From Sternotherus odoratus (Eukaryota > Chordata > Testudines > Kinosternidae), in the NCBI GenBank assembly GCA_032164245.1, contig JAVMKO010000001.1:64028892-64092891 (forward strand): a stretch of 64,000 nucleotides of DNA, written 5' to 3'. Each line of letters starts with the position of its first letter. Position 1 is the stretch's first letter. This document shows, piece by piece, positions 1 to 11,610 of the stretch. The notes under the pieces are model-generated. The model had not been told where the DNA came from and did no database searches. It saw only the letters and a program-made list of their open reading frames with translations. Both the position numbers and the translations under genes were made by a program.

Positions 1-86
1 GGGGAGGCACAGCCTTCTCTACCGGACCTTCTGCAGAATTTTGAACCCCATTGTGGCCCTCGGGCCAAAATGTTTACCCATCCCTG
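1..86 (-). mobile_element. Terminal piece of a hAT-like short element
   Basis: The first 86 bases end in a motif reading, on the minus strand, CAGGGATGGGTAAACATTTT followed by GGCCCGAGGGCCAC. This resembles the terminus of non-autonomous hAT-type repeats common in turtles. The sequence directly after it (GACTAGAT) belongs to a CR1 3' end, so the element appears to have inserted into a CR1. The other end lies outside the window, so the 8-bp duplication cannot be checked. Confidence 0.5.
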
Positions 87-150
87 GACTAGATGATCAT
101 AATGGTCCCTTCTGACCTTAAATAGTCTATGTTTCTATATCTCTATGTTC
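87..150 (+). mobile_element. CR1 LINE 3' end fragment
   Basis: The stretch GACTAGATGATC, then ATGGTCCCTTCTGACCTTAA, then repeats of TCTATG/TCTATAT is the typical 3' UTR end of sauropsid CR1 retrotransposons, which finish in short octamer-like tandem repeats instead of poly(A). Only the last few dozen bases are present. It is a dead 5'-truncated copy on the plus strand. Confidence 0.75.
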
Positions 151-2031
151 AAATTTCTGATGACTCAACAACATATGTAGACACTAATATATTGTTAACT
201 GTTTCTTCCATGCTGGAAACTTCATAGTAGATATTGTAACACCACTGCAATTTATTTTTATAAAGCCATAGTAAAATATTTACAATGAGTTATCAATATG
301 GCTTATGTTCTGCTATGCTCTCAGAAAAAATGTAATTCTGACCAAAAGCTACTAAATAAATAAAAAGGCATGATTACTTAGCTCATAGTCTGTTGATTTT
401 GTAGGGCTGCTTTGAATCACACACAATGTGCATATTCTTTTTTCGTTGCATTGTTCTAATGAAATCTAGGACATGATCCCTTTATGAACTGCAAGGAGCA
501 AAATGGTATTTCACCATTCATACTGGAATCATTTGAAGAGTTATGTTAATATTTTTGTCCAGGAATAAGTATAGGGATGTGCTCATAAAATGCTTGTTAA
601 ATGACACCATTGAAAATTTTGTTTTTGAACTCCTATGATATTCCAGTGGTGGTATTTTCTCAGTTTGTGTGCAATCATAATATATGAAATGTCTTAGTTT
701 ACTGAACACCTGCAGCTCCTGGTTAATAAACATGCTTCCAGAAGTGTGGAAATGTTCTAATCTTTCACTCACCCCCCTGCAGGCTGTTTGGACTGGAAGC
801 ACAAAACTGCTGTCATTTTATGCTCTTTAGAAGTTCATTTTACTAATGAGCTGGCCCTAATTAATGGGTGCACCTTGTACTGGCAAGGACCCTGGCAAAA
901 AAGAGCGGAGCTCTATGTCTGTGCAGGAATTCACTCAAAATGAGCTCATTACAGGACCTGGATTTTTTTTCCCCAACATCAATAATGGCAGTAAGCATTG
1001 GCTCAAATTTATCTCTGGTGTTGATCTATTTTCTCTATGCCAGGTTACACCAGAGATGAATTTGTCCCTGTGTGGAAAATCCAAAATGTCTTCAATAGGA
1101 TTTTTGCTTGAGTAAAATCATCAGTACTGAGCTCATTGCAAACAAGTCAGGAGACCGAGTTCTTCCATAGGAGGCCGCTGAAAGAATAATGAGAAGGAGT
1201 GGTGATTATGTATGCATTTGCTAAATAAATGGTACTTTATTATGTGATCACTCCTAAATATTGAAAATACATTAACATATTGTATTTTACTTTAAATACC
1301 TTATGGTTGTGTCAGAGCAAGCTAATACCGTCCTTAAAATGAATTGATGTTTTGTTTTAAAATGAGTCAGGGATTTTAATATATTTGGAGCTTGGAGTAT
1401 TCTATTTTCTCTGTGGTGGCTTGTTCAAAGTTTCCATTAAAGCCCTGTGTAGGCTTATAAACTTCAAGGATATAATTATCTAGACATTTTGGTAACACTG
1501 AAAAATATAGAGTTCAAGAACAAAGGTACTTTTTACTACATTAGATGAATATTGAAATGTAATGTAAGCTATTCATCTTAGTCAAGATTTTAACAAACAT
1601 TTAATAATACTAAGTTTGTAAATAGTGTTTCATCTGTCATAGAACTTTCCAGTAAGAACTTTCTTACTTCCTTACTTCCACACCTTGGGCCCAAGCACAT
1701 GGGAAAATGAACACTGTACATCAACCTCCTTCCTTCCTTGACACAGCGGGGCAAAGAATGAGCAGAGTTTTGGCTCCGCAGAACCAGTGCACTGGCCAGC
1801 AGACCTAAACAGGCACACAATACTGGTAAATGTTGTTCTGTTGTAGGTGTTGTTTTACTATTCAACACCTGACAGACTGCCCCACCTGGAGTGTCTCAGA
1901 GTGAAAGCTGTGGATTCTCTACTCTGCTTTCTCAAGTTAGAAGGGAAAAAATATGTTTGCATCAAGAAATAATTGTTTATTCCCTAAGGCTATGATACAA
2001 GGTTCACATGTGAAAGTTATATTTGTCATAT
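151..2031. other. No gene recognised
   Basis: AT-rich sequence with only short open frames (the longest under 95 codons) and no splice context, codon bias or motif that I recognise. No repeat could be named with confidence. It is best treated as intergenic or intronic. Confidence 0.5.
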
Positions 2032-2470
2032 TGTGACAGACCGCTCTCTCACCCCTCTCAGGAACACAGGCAGGAAACCCTTCTCTGCTCCAAACAGTGC
2101 TCTTTATTCACAGTGCAGGTCCCACCACCAATACATACAGCTTGTCCAGTCCTTCAGTATACAACTCACAGCTCCACAGACTCTGTATACTCCAGCTTAC
2201 AGTTTGCAACTCTTGAATAGCTCAATCCTACAACTCTGAATCACTCAAACCACACCACACTCTATACCATCCCCACCACATTGGGCTTGCCTTCTCGCAG
2301 GCCTTTTATCCCCCTGAGGAGGCTGCCACCAGGTGCAACCCCTCAAGGCTAATTGCCCTGCAGCCCAGGTGGCTGATTAGCCTTTCTGCAAGGGAGGTTT
2401 GCAGGCTTCTGCTCCCTCTTAAAGGGCCGGCAGGGCTGGTTCAGGCACTCCTGGCCAGCACCCTGCCACA
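2032..2470 (-). mobile_element. Solo LTR, minus strand, 439 bp
   Basis: The segment begins TGTGACAG and ends CTGCCACA, and both flanks carry ATAT (2028-2031 and 2471-2474), a 4-bp target duplication. Read on the minus strand it has LTR order: a GC-rich upstream part containing GGCCCTTTAAGAGG, a TATA-like GGATAAAAGGCC near 2301-2312, and an AATAAA signal (TTTATT at 2103-2108 on the plus strand). No internal retroviral or gypsy coding sequence adjoins it, so it is probably a solo LTR left by recombination. The exact family (gypsy-type or ERV) is not determined. Confidence 0.75.
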
Positions 2471-2794
2471 ATATCTAAATATTTTAAGTTAGTATTTTTT
2501 GACTTTGGAAGCCATGGTGCTGGAGCTCTCCACAGAGGGATGTCTCTAGCCCCAGGCTGGCTATCCATCTTTGTTCTGCCTCCGGACTGAAGGGAGAGGG
2601 GGAATACCCCACAGAACAGACTTTCAGACATGAAGGGTATTAGAAATCTGTGAATTTTCTAAGAAAGAATATTTTTATTTTTATTTTTCTGTGCATTTTG
2701 GGGAATCAATGTGAAATAACTGAGGCAATACATTAACCCTCATTAATGAGAACTTTAATAGAAAAAAATATAAATAAACAAGATACATCAAATA

Positions 2795-2898
2795 CAGTAG
2801 AACCTCAGAGTTATGAACACTAGAGTTATGAACTGATGGGTCAACTGTATATCTCATTTGGAACCAGAATACGGAATCAGGCAGCAGAGAAGAGAGAA

Positions 2899-2933
<35 letters not shown>

Positions 2934-3191
2934 CCAAATAAGGTACAGTACCATGTTAAACATAAACTACTAAAAAAATAAATAAAGGAAAAGATTTGAA
3001 AAAAAGATTTGACAAGGTAAGGAAGCTATTTCTAAGCTTGTTTCATTTAAATTAAGATGGTTAAGAGCAGCATTTTTCTTCTGCATAGAAAGTTTCAAAG
3101 CTGTATAAGAAGAACCATAATGTTTTGTTTAGAGTTACAAACATTCCCATTCCTCCATTCCTGAGATATTCATAACTCTGAGGTTCTACTG
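2795..3191. mobile_element. pogo/Tigger-like non-autonomous DNA transposon, 397 bp
   Basis: Perfect terminal inverted repeats of about 23 bp: CAGTAGAACCTCAGAGTTAT at the left and its complement at the right, ATAACTCTGAGGTTCTACTG. The left flank is TA; the right flank is CA, probably a mutated TA, which fits the TA target preference of Tc1/mariner/pogo elements. The motif AGAGTTATGAAC is duplicated just inside the left end. There is no transposase; a GA microsatellite occupies the interior. Confidence 0.8.
2884..2933 (+). repeat. (GA)n microsatellite
   Basis: An almost pure GA/GAAA tract of about 50 bases within the Tigger-like element. It looks like a later expansion inside the mobile element. 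Confidence 0.95.
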
Positions 3192-6100
3192 CACAGAAAT
3201 TGTTTATAATATTGGTGATACGTTTATATTGGTGATAAGGTTTTTATAAGGTTTATGACATAAAAACAATCTAAATTGACCATTCCTGCCCAGTCACTGT
3301 ATATATGTTTGCGCAGTAGTGTCCTCAAATCATGTGCAGTGCATAATATAAATCTTAAATACATCAAGCGATGGTAACTGTTGGGGGCTGTTGTGTAGTT
3401 CTCATTTAGAAACACAGGAAGAACTATACAAGAATTCTATAGAACTTTAAGGAACAAAATGTATCTTGTGAAATATGACACATCACAAAGTCAAGTGCAG
3501 ATAAGCAAAAGTGTTTGTAATAAAGAATTAGTGGTCTTATTAATCCCGGGTTTAAAAGTGCACATGCTCAGGGGAAACTCATCACTGCCATGAGATGTGA
3601 GGTAAGCAAAGAGAGTTTTGTTACCCATGGAGGTTGCTGAGAATAATGGAAAATAGGACTACTGTTTAGATGGGATGAACAGAAAGCTCGATAAATGCAA
3701 TATCCTATGAGATACTATGAGAATACTATTATGGATATTTGATTTAATGGCATTTTAAAGTGTACCCAGAATATTAAACTCTTTATCTTGTATTCTTATC
3801 TATGATACATGAGGCTTAGGCATTCCCTTTTACTTTCATGGAGGGAATTATCAAAAATACCTACAGGAATTAGGCATCTTTCTCTCATTGCAAGTAACTG
3901 GGTATGGGCACTTAACTTGCTAAGGTGTCTTTTAAAATCCCACCTGTAGTGCATGTTTCTGTCATAATTAGACAACCAATCAGCGACTAACTCAGTGGTG
4001 CCCCATGAACTGCCAGTGATCTGTAAAGCATTTGTTGGCAGCCAGTAGAAGGGTAGCTTGTTACATAGCCTCTCCTTCTTGGTTCCATATAACATTAATG
4101 TATTTGGGCTTCTTTTAAACCCATTCCTAACACTTTCCTATGTAAACAATTGTTAATATAGTCATAGGGATTTTATTTGATCAACTCTCAGAGTGGGGCA
4201 ATGTGTCCGGGTAACTGTGAAAGGGAAGATAAGTGTCCACAAGGCAGTTTTTATATTACGATGTGGATCAACTGTGAAGGTGTTTGAGAGCCCCATGAAC
4301 TACTTATCTAAAATGTTGTCTAAAGTTAAAGGATTATTTGTCATCTCTATGAGCATGACAATTTATGTGAGTTAATTCAGTGAACAAATTAATTCTGAAC
4401 TCATCAGTCAACCACCAAATGTTTTTTTGAAATCTCCTGAGCAAGCTGATGTGGTGGATTTAGTATATTTGTAAAATGAATAAATCATGACTGGGGCATA
4501 GAGATTTGACTACACTTGTAATGACATGTGGCTGTTAAAGATGGCCTACATACTTACACTGTGGTAATTCTAAGGGCTTGTTAATGTCTGACAGGGTTAC
4601 TCTGGGTACTTGAGTGCGCTGATGGCCCTTAGCTTAATGATGATTAATCCCATAGCAAAAGAGTAGTCTCAATTTTCGACTGCTGTTGCAGAGCAAGTGA
4701 AAACTAAAATGTGTCAATTTAATTAAATGCTTGGACCTTTTATTTTACTCACAAGCAAAGGTATGAAACTTATGCAATATACAGAAGAGGTGGAATTGCA
4801 GCATATTCTGTTAACAATATTATCTTATAAGTGAACAAATTGAACTGATAGTTTCTGGTCATTGTCCCCTTCTAGGTTTTATAACTTTTTTATTCATAGT
4901 TTGGTAATGTAAAAAAAGTGTTCCTGCTTTTCCAACTCCTGGTTGGCTACTAAACTTTCAATGAACTAGACAACTAACTGAACTAATTGAATAAACTGAA
5001 ATGGAAAAAAATATTTTTTTTAAAAAATAAACCTATTTATAATTAAATGTGACAGCCTATGTTAAGGCATAAACCACTTTTAAAAATAGCTTAAAATAAT
5101 TTTAAAAATAAACCCGTAGTTAATTTATATAAAAATAATCTGATATAATATTTAAAAAATCTGATATTTTTCAATAAAAGGCCATTGATATTTATCCCTG
5201 CCAGACCAACGTCAACTGGATATATAGAGACCTACCATGGTCCAACTTTTAGGCAGGTGGTATTTAACTCTGGGAGTGGGTCTTAAGGAACAGGCATGGA
5301 GTAAGAGCTGCAAAGATAGCATCTGAGATATAAACATAGGATATTGCATTCCACACTAGATAATTCATCTCTCAAAAGACTCCATAGTGCTTACTAAGAA
5401 AGGAAAACAAAGGGTTTATATTCTTTTCTTTGTATATGTGCACTTAAATATGAAACATTTCTGTGTATTGAAAAGGGAATAGCCTCCACACACACACCTT
5501 CTCCCACCCTGCTCCAGTCAGTGTGAGGAGACATCTCATTTCAGCACAAATAGAGTGTGATTCTTTGTTTGTCTGACATTTGATTGTAGCTGTGGGCCTT
5601 GAAAACAGGAAGGGACAAGTGATGAGAACAAATATAGATTGGAGCAGAATCTAATCAAGGGACAATCAGGCATTGACTATAGCATATTTGCTTATGATTC
5701 TAATTGCTGTATTTATCATAAATGCATCTTGTGTTGAGAAAGGGTTGAAATAAGAAGGGTAATAATATTTCAAGCAGCAGCAGTGTGTGGCTGAACACTG
5801 ATTGCCAGATTCTTCTCTTAATTTCACCAGTTTTACACCAGTGCAGTGTAATTTAGACCACTAGACATGAGAGGAGATCAGGGCTTTTTTATTATGACCA
5901 TTTCGAGGTTTCTTTGCGCTTTACAATTTACTTCTGAAATTAAAGATTTTCCTGACTGAAACTACTGTGCCTGATTGTCATTTCTCACAACGTTCTGTTA
6001 ATTTTAATGGATTATTTTTAAAATCGAAGAGGCATTTTTTAGGGAAAAAATATCTTTGAATCTTAAGCTTTTTAACTGTTTAAGGTAGATAAGTCTTAAA

Positions 6101-6589
6101 GAGACATTGTTGAATATTTTTTATTTTTACATTTGTAAACTGAGCCACTAAATGGATATTCTATTCCTTATCCCTCCATGTAGAAACTAACTCAACATCC
6201 TACTCTCTTGATTTTCTGCATGGTGAAGCTATCTGCCCGTTCATTGCTGTTCCTCTGAGTCTGTGTGTATGTTAGTTTTATTCCCTTCTTGGGGTACTTA
6301 AACTTTTGATAAAGGGCCAGAACCTAGCCTGCTCTATGGCGCCTTTGCACTGCCAGAGCACTGCAAAGGGGCTGCAAAGCTGAGATAAATGGGCAGATGG
6401 AGAGTCCCCTAGCACAGGGAAATTTCTTTTGGCATTGAGTCAGAGTGACTGAATCAATGTCATCTCCGCCTGACGTTGCCTCTGATGTGGGGTGTGAATG
6501 GAGCGTGCTGTTTTCAGATGATACCTGCTGGCATTATAATGATTAAAAAATAACTTTTCATTTTTGCATCTTTGGCTTGGAAAATGTTA
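3192..6589. other. No gene recognised
   Basis: AT-rich sequence with poly(A)/poly(T) runs around 4990-5160. Open frames here (for example 3796-4095 on the minus strand and 4193-4375 on the plus strand) lack motifs or splice context. A weakly repeat-like GC-richer patch lies at about 6310-6540, directly before the Harbinger element. Confidence 0.5.
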
Positions 6590-7155
6590 GGGCTTGTCTA
6601 CACAGGGGGTTTAAACCAGATTGATTTGACATACACTGTTTTACTCGCAGCAGGTAAGAATCACTAATAATGTGCACATGGGATGGCTCTGTCTCTTTCA
6701 ATTTGCATCATGGTGTACAATGGTGGAAGCTTGCTGCATACTAAGCATGTGGCATTCTTGGAGGGTATCCCATAATCCTTTGCTTTACTGCTGAGAAGTG
6801 TGTATTCTGTGATTTTTCTCTCTCTGCACTGAGGGATGCATAGTGGAAGCCAGGAGGGTTCATATTTTTCAAAACAAAAGCCACGTCTCCATTGTCTCTG
6901 CCCCGTGATTCCTTTCTGGGTGGGCTAGCATCACTTTTGAATTACTGTGGGCCAACATGGCCCCAACAATGCTCCGTGCCACTATGCTGACAACCCTGAA
7001 TCCTCAGAAGACTTTGGCTGTATTTCAGCACTCAAAGCAGGGTGAATTTGGTTTTGAATTTCACCTGCTGCACCGCCAAGAAGATGATTTGGCACAGTAG
7101 CAGCTCCTCCAGTACACCAGAAGCTTCAGCAGCAGTAGAGTAAGTGGGATGAGGA

Positions 7156-7277
7156 CAGGGTAACCAGATGTCCCGATTTTATAGGGACAGGACCGATATT
7201 TGGGGCTTTGTTTTATATAGGTTCCTATTACCCCCAACCCCATCCCGATTTTTCACACTTGCTATCTGGTCACCCTA
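7156..7277 (+). mobile_element. hAT-type MITE, 122 bp, nested in the Harbinger element
   Basis: The element runs from CAGGGTAACCAGATGTCC to CTATCTGGTCACCCTA with short terminal inverted repeats. It is flanked on both sides by GATGAGGA (7148-7155 and 7278-7285), an exact 8-bp target duplication, which is the hAT signature. A second copy of the family sits at 24528-24642 in the opposite orientation. It interrupts an acidic Asp/Glu-rich stretch of the transposon's upstream coding region. Confidence 0.92.
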
Positions 7278-7464
7278 GATGAGGACAAGGAAGAGGAAGA
7301 GGACAGTGAGCAACTGATACTAAAGGAGCCGTTCCTGGAGCAGCTTCACACCATGCAGTGCTGTTTCTGGACCAGTGTTGAGTGGTAGGAAAGGATTGTT
7401 CTGCAAACCTGGGATGATTAGCCGTGGTGAAAGAATTACAGTATGGTGAAGACAACCTTATTTC

Positions 7465-8344
7465 TTATGTGCCGAACTAGCCCCAGAGCTGCAGTGACAG
7501 GCATACCAAGATGCAGTGCCCCATATCCATAGTGAAGTGGCTCACCATTGCCATCTGGAAACTGACCACCCCAAATGCTGCCAGTGCCTAGTCAACCATT
7601 CAGCCATTGGGGTCATTGTCATGCAGACCTGTGATGCCATGAGAAGGTACTGTTGCACCATGCTACAAAGCTTGGTATTGCTCAGGAGATAATTTATGGC
7701 TTTGCATACATGGGGTTCCCTAAGTATATGGGAAATTGATGGGACCCATTTGAGTCCCTATCCCTGACCCCCCCAAGGATTCCAAATTATTAAACAGAGA
7801 GGGGTATTTCTCTCTGGTGGTCTAAGGACTGGTTGACCACTGTGGCAGGCTTACAAACATAAATGCAGAATTGTCTGCAAGTGGCCACAATGGTATGATC
7901 TTTCGGAACTCAGTTGTGTGGACAGTTTGCCCCTCAAATCACTATGGACGCTCATGGTGTGCAGATTGCTCTGGGAGACCTGTCTGATTCTCTGCTTCCC
8001 TGGTTAATGAAACTGTTACCAGGAGGCTAGAGCGGAAAGATGAAACTGTTTACCTGACACCTCAGTAACTGCATAATGACAGTGGAGTGTGCATTTGGCC
8101 ACTTGACTGGGAGATGGCTTTGTTTGTGGAATAGGTCAGACGCTGCAAAAAACAAATGCTTAAGATTGTAGCGGCATGTTGCATTTTACACAATGTTTGT
8201 GAAAGGGAGAAAGTCTTAAGGAAGAGTCAGAAACTCACTCTTCAGTGGTTTGAGCAGCCAGGAAGGCATCTAACAGAAAATGGAAACAGAAAGGTCATCA
8301 CTGTCAGGGACATCCATTACTCTTATTTTGAGTCTCAGGCCTGA
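7465..8344 (+). pseudogene. Harbinger-type DDE nuclease (transposase) relic
   Basis: This is a degraded copy of the PIF/Harbinger nuclease, which cuts at the element ends. Recognisable blocks run in family order. GFPKYMG is followed, after a frameshift, by IDGTH at about 7735-7749, the first catalytic Asp block. GHNGMIFRNS lies near 7884-7915, LGDLSDSLLPWLMK at 7971-8012, and ECAFGHLTGRW at about 8085-8117. IVAACCILHNVCERE, from about 8164, is the conserved C-terminal signature. Stops (for example within the IWKLTTP region near 7555-7590) and frameshifts break the gene, so no full-length protein can be made. The 62-codon frame at 8156-8344 preserves only the C-terminus. Family assignment is firm; the 5' limit is approximate. 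Confidence 0.85.
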
Positions 8345-9176
8345 AAATGTGCAGCTGTACATCCAGTTGTTAACCCAGAGAGCAAGGTAGGATGGACTGT
8401 GAGCAGTGTGGCAGTTTATAGGTGGTGGAAGTGGAACACTGTGGCGATCCTTATTTTGCTTTGTGTCAGTGCCTAGATAATTTTGTAAAATTCTAGGAAT
8501 TATTTAAAATCTATTGATCTTCAGTGTAAAATGCATTGATAGCTCCTTATAAAGGATTTTTTAATGGTTTTATTATTATACTTACTATATGGCAAATAGA
8601 AATAAACCTTGAATGTTTCTTTGTTTATTGTTTTAATTAAAAATCACCTAGTGCAGTAGAGGACAGAACATAACAAAAGGAGGTGGGGGGATTCAAGTCA
8701 CAGGTGAGTAGATACCTTGCCTCTGCCTCTTCTTGTTCTTGGACCTTCTGGTGATGGTTGTGTGGTGATGTTCAAAGGGTGTTAGATATCCCCAAATCTC
8801 ATCTTTCAGCTGTTCTTGCAGCCCTGAGTTTGGGTTTGTGAAGGGAATGGCCTCTGGGAGCACTGCTGCTGGGGAAGGAATTGCTGATAATTCTAATATT
8901 CTGTATTGTCCAGGGGTTGCAGAATTAGGGCTGGTCCTAGTTTACTGCACTGCATTGGCTACTGCTCTAATAGTGCATGCACTGCAGCAGAGCATTCTTG
9001 TTCTGTCTTGCCTGCAGGAATTGCTTCTTTTTCTCCTTTTCAACCATTGTTTTACCATGATATCACTGTCCTTTGCAACTGCAATACAGTCTTTAGCCAC
9101 TACAACAGTCTGTCTGGAGAACTCCCTTTCTTCACCCTCTCTGTCCTCAAGTACAGTCTCCACCGTTCTGCTTTTT

Positions 9177-9476
9177 AAGGTCTTATCTATACTACTGGCT
9201 GGATTGATGAGTAGAGATCAATCTATTGGGGATCTATTTATTGCGTCTCATCAGGACATGATAAATCGATCCCCAGAGGCACTCCCGTCGACTCCTGAAC
9301 TCCAGCTCACCAAAAGGTGCAAGGCAGAGTTGACAGGGGAGCCCACTGTCGACCGCTACCACCGTGAGGACGGCAGGTAAGTCTACCTAAGATGCATCGA
9401 CTTCAGCTACGATATTCACGTAGCTTAAGTTGCATATCTTAGGTCTACCCTACCTGCTAGTGTAGACCAAGTCTTA
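9177..9476. mobile_element. Harbinger-type MITE nested inside the larger Harbinger element
   Basis: The ends (GGTCTTATCTATACTACTGG and AGTGTAGACCAAGTC) match, with mutations, the GGGCTTGTCTACAC-like ends of the surrounding element. The interior (GATCAATCTATTGGGGATCT, GTCGACCGCTACCACCG, ACTTCAGCTACG) matches two other copies in this window at 14137-14384 and 37659-37876. Flanking trinucleotides are TAA and TTA, consistent with a TWA target, but the boundaries are uncertain by a few bases. The 180-codon open frame at 8838-9380 runs into it and is not a real gene. Confidence 0.78.
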
Positions 9477-10115
9477 GTATTTCTTTGGAACTCTGCAATG
9501 AGGTCTGCAACATTTTAATCCTGAGTTTTCCACGTTTTGCCCTTTAGGTTAGTTACTCACTCAGTCATTGATTAAAAACCTGTCCTTGAGGCTCTGGGCA
9601 CCGCAGGGAAAACACAAGTGGTTATTGTTCATATTTCAGAGGGGCTATGATAGCATTTCAATATGCATTTCTGACTTTCCCTCCCTGAGATTCTTTTCAG
9701 TCTTGGTAAGTGGTGTGTGCATGAGGAGGGCTCGATAGGGATTTTTGTTTGTTAAATATATGTTGTGTGGAGGCTTTAGTGAGAAGGAAAGGGGTTGGGA
9801 ATTATGATCGCAGTTTGGATTTGCATTTGCAAATGTGGTGTTGGAGAGGTTAGCAGGGTGCATTTGAGGATAGTATATTTCGCTGTATCTCTTTAGGCTG
9901 TGTACTGATTCTCAATGATGTTACACTGAGGAGGGTGATTAGGATGGACTTATTCAAAAAGGCATAGGGCATACCAGTGAGATACACTCTGAAGATATTC
10001 ACCAAGAAGCTCCCCTCCCACCCCCACACTGAAATTCTACAGAAATGGAAGTGGGGGAATGACAGGCCAGCTATCTCCCATAATGTCCAGACTGAAATCA
10101 AGCAATTTCTAAGTC

Positions 10116-10182
10116 TAAATGCTTCAGACAATCATTAGAAGAAAAACAGAAAGTGTTCTGCAATGATTGTCTGAAGCATTTA
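10116..10182. repeat. Perfect 21-bp inverted repeat (hairpin)
   Basis: The arm at 10116-10136 (TAAATGCTTCAGACAATCAT then T) is exactly complementary to 10162-10182, with a 25-base spacer. It lies in the Harbinger element between the 3' ends of its two convergent genes. No known transposase site has this form; it could be a terminator-like hairpin or a small palindromic insertion. Confidence 0.9.
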
Positions 10183-10499
10183 CTGTCCCCAGTCTTTCTC
10201 TGGGTAAGCCTGAGAGAAGCCATTAAGAGCTTTGCTTGTTCTAAGGTAAAGCTCTTTCCTTTCAAGAATGTGTGTTTTAGGGCATTTATACTTCAGTGGA
10301 GAACTGTAATCTTCATTCATTTAAGGGCATGAGATTAGTAACCAGATTTCTCTTCCTCTAACCACTGTCTAAATAAACTGTGGAATGTGCCCTTCAGTGA
10401 CACGGGCTTGAAAACAGGTTGGGGCTTTAGCATAACACAGAGAGCAACTGCCCAGCTGGAGCAGCCACCATTTTGAAAACATGGATAGGGGCTGGCATG

Positions 10500-11210
10500 G
10501 ACAGAGTGGGCTGAGGGAAGCAAGGAGGCATGGGCTAGAGACTTGAAAAGTAGCCTAGCTGACATCTGCCTACAATGGCTTCAGCATGGGGCATGCAGAA
10601 CAGAAGCTATCACAAGAGTATAGCACAATAATAAATAGATTAATAATATTGTAAAGATAGATACATGCTGAGGTTCCCTCAAGAGGATCTGCCTCCTGAG
10701 ACCCAGACTGGGTTCCTCGCTGGGAACTAGGCTCAGTTGCTGCATATCAGGGATTGGTCTTGCTTTCTATCTGGCTAGATTTAGAATCCCAAAGACATCT
10801 TGACTTATTAGGGACATTTCTTCACTGGCCTCCTCTTGCTCATCTTCCAAAGAGTCTTGATGGTCATCCTTCCTGGGTTTCATGATTGTATATTAGATTA
10901 ACATCATGTCTGGCTCTTCAAAAAATGGGCAGCTCACATTTCCATTGCTGGATGTCTTCCTGGCATCTGTGGTTTGACTGTACATTCTCCTGAGCTGTTT
11001 GCTCTTTACCCTGAACAGGTTGGTGTTCTGGCTGTGACTTCTTGAAGACATCTGTTTAGCAATGTTCTCAAAAAGATCTTTATTCTGGTGGCTGTACACA
11101 AAAGTATCCTGCACCAATGATTCAAGTGGTGATGAAATCCAGGGTCTCAGCACAGTTCCAAATGGCTGCCCAAGGCATGTTGCAAAGCTTCTGGAGTAAT
11201 ATCTAAGCAA
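10500..11210 (-). pseudogene. Harbinger Myb/SANT-like DNA-binding protein relic
   Basis: PIF/Harbinger elements carry a second gene for a Myb/SANT-like protein that helps nuclear import and binds the ends. The minus-strand frame at 11210-10893 (105 codons) contains ENIAKQMSSRSHSQNTNLFR followed by VKSKQLRRMY. This matches the family pattern of an 'I-A-x-x-M' helix, then R-V-K-x-K-x-L-R-x-x-Y. It ends in CPFFEEPDMML, as expected after the Myb domain. Downstream, to about 10680, the sequence codes for Glu/Asp-rich segments in shifting frames. The Trp residues usual in the first Myb helix are not clearly visible and the frame is broken. Gene limits are approximate. Confidence 0.68.
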
Positions 11211-11610
11211 TGCTGAAACACTTGAATACAGGAGTAAAGGGGCAAATTATTGCCCTGTGCCAGTTTTCAAAATGGGAGAAGGGGACATCCAGGTCAACCT
11301 GACACCACAGCCATGGAGGGCACACAGGTAAATAGACAGACCAGCAATGGTTGCCCACAAAGCAGTTTGGAATAGCAATTGCAGGACTGCCACAGTAGTG
11401 CACAGCACCTTTGAATGTGCACAAACAATAGGCTGAACTAACTCGAATCACACCAAATTTAGTTTGCTTTAAAAGAGGATTCCAGAGCTTGTGAAATATA
11501 TAAAATTAATCATGTGGTGTGTACACAATCATTTTCACACCTGCTTAAATCAACTTAGTCTACTTTAACACTCCCCCTCCACCACACTCTCTTGCGTAGA
11601 CAAGTCCTTA

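Larger units (their letters stand above)
6590..11607. mobile_element. Complete but decayed PIF/Harbinger DNA transposon, 5.0 kb
   Basis: The left terminus is GGGCTTGTCTACAC and the right terminus is GCGTAGACAAGTCC, forming a terminal inverted repeat with a few mismatches. Both sides carry TTA (6587-6589 and 11608-11610), the 3-bp duplication typical of PIF/Harbinger. Inside are the two genes expected of an autonomous member: a DDE transposase relic on the plus strand (about 7465-8344) and a Myb/SANT-like DNA-binding protein relic on the minus strand (about 11210-10500), arranged convergently. Frameshifts and stops show that it is dead. A 122-bp hAT-type element (7156-7277) and a Harbinger-type MITE (about 9177-9476) are nested inside it. 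Confidence 0.88.

Noticed and set aside
8838..9380. 180-codon plus-strand frame with hydrophobic stretches
   Set aside because: It begins in non-coding Harbinger sequence and runs into a nested MITE; no domain, and part of it is shared with MITE copies elsewhere.
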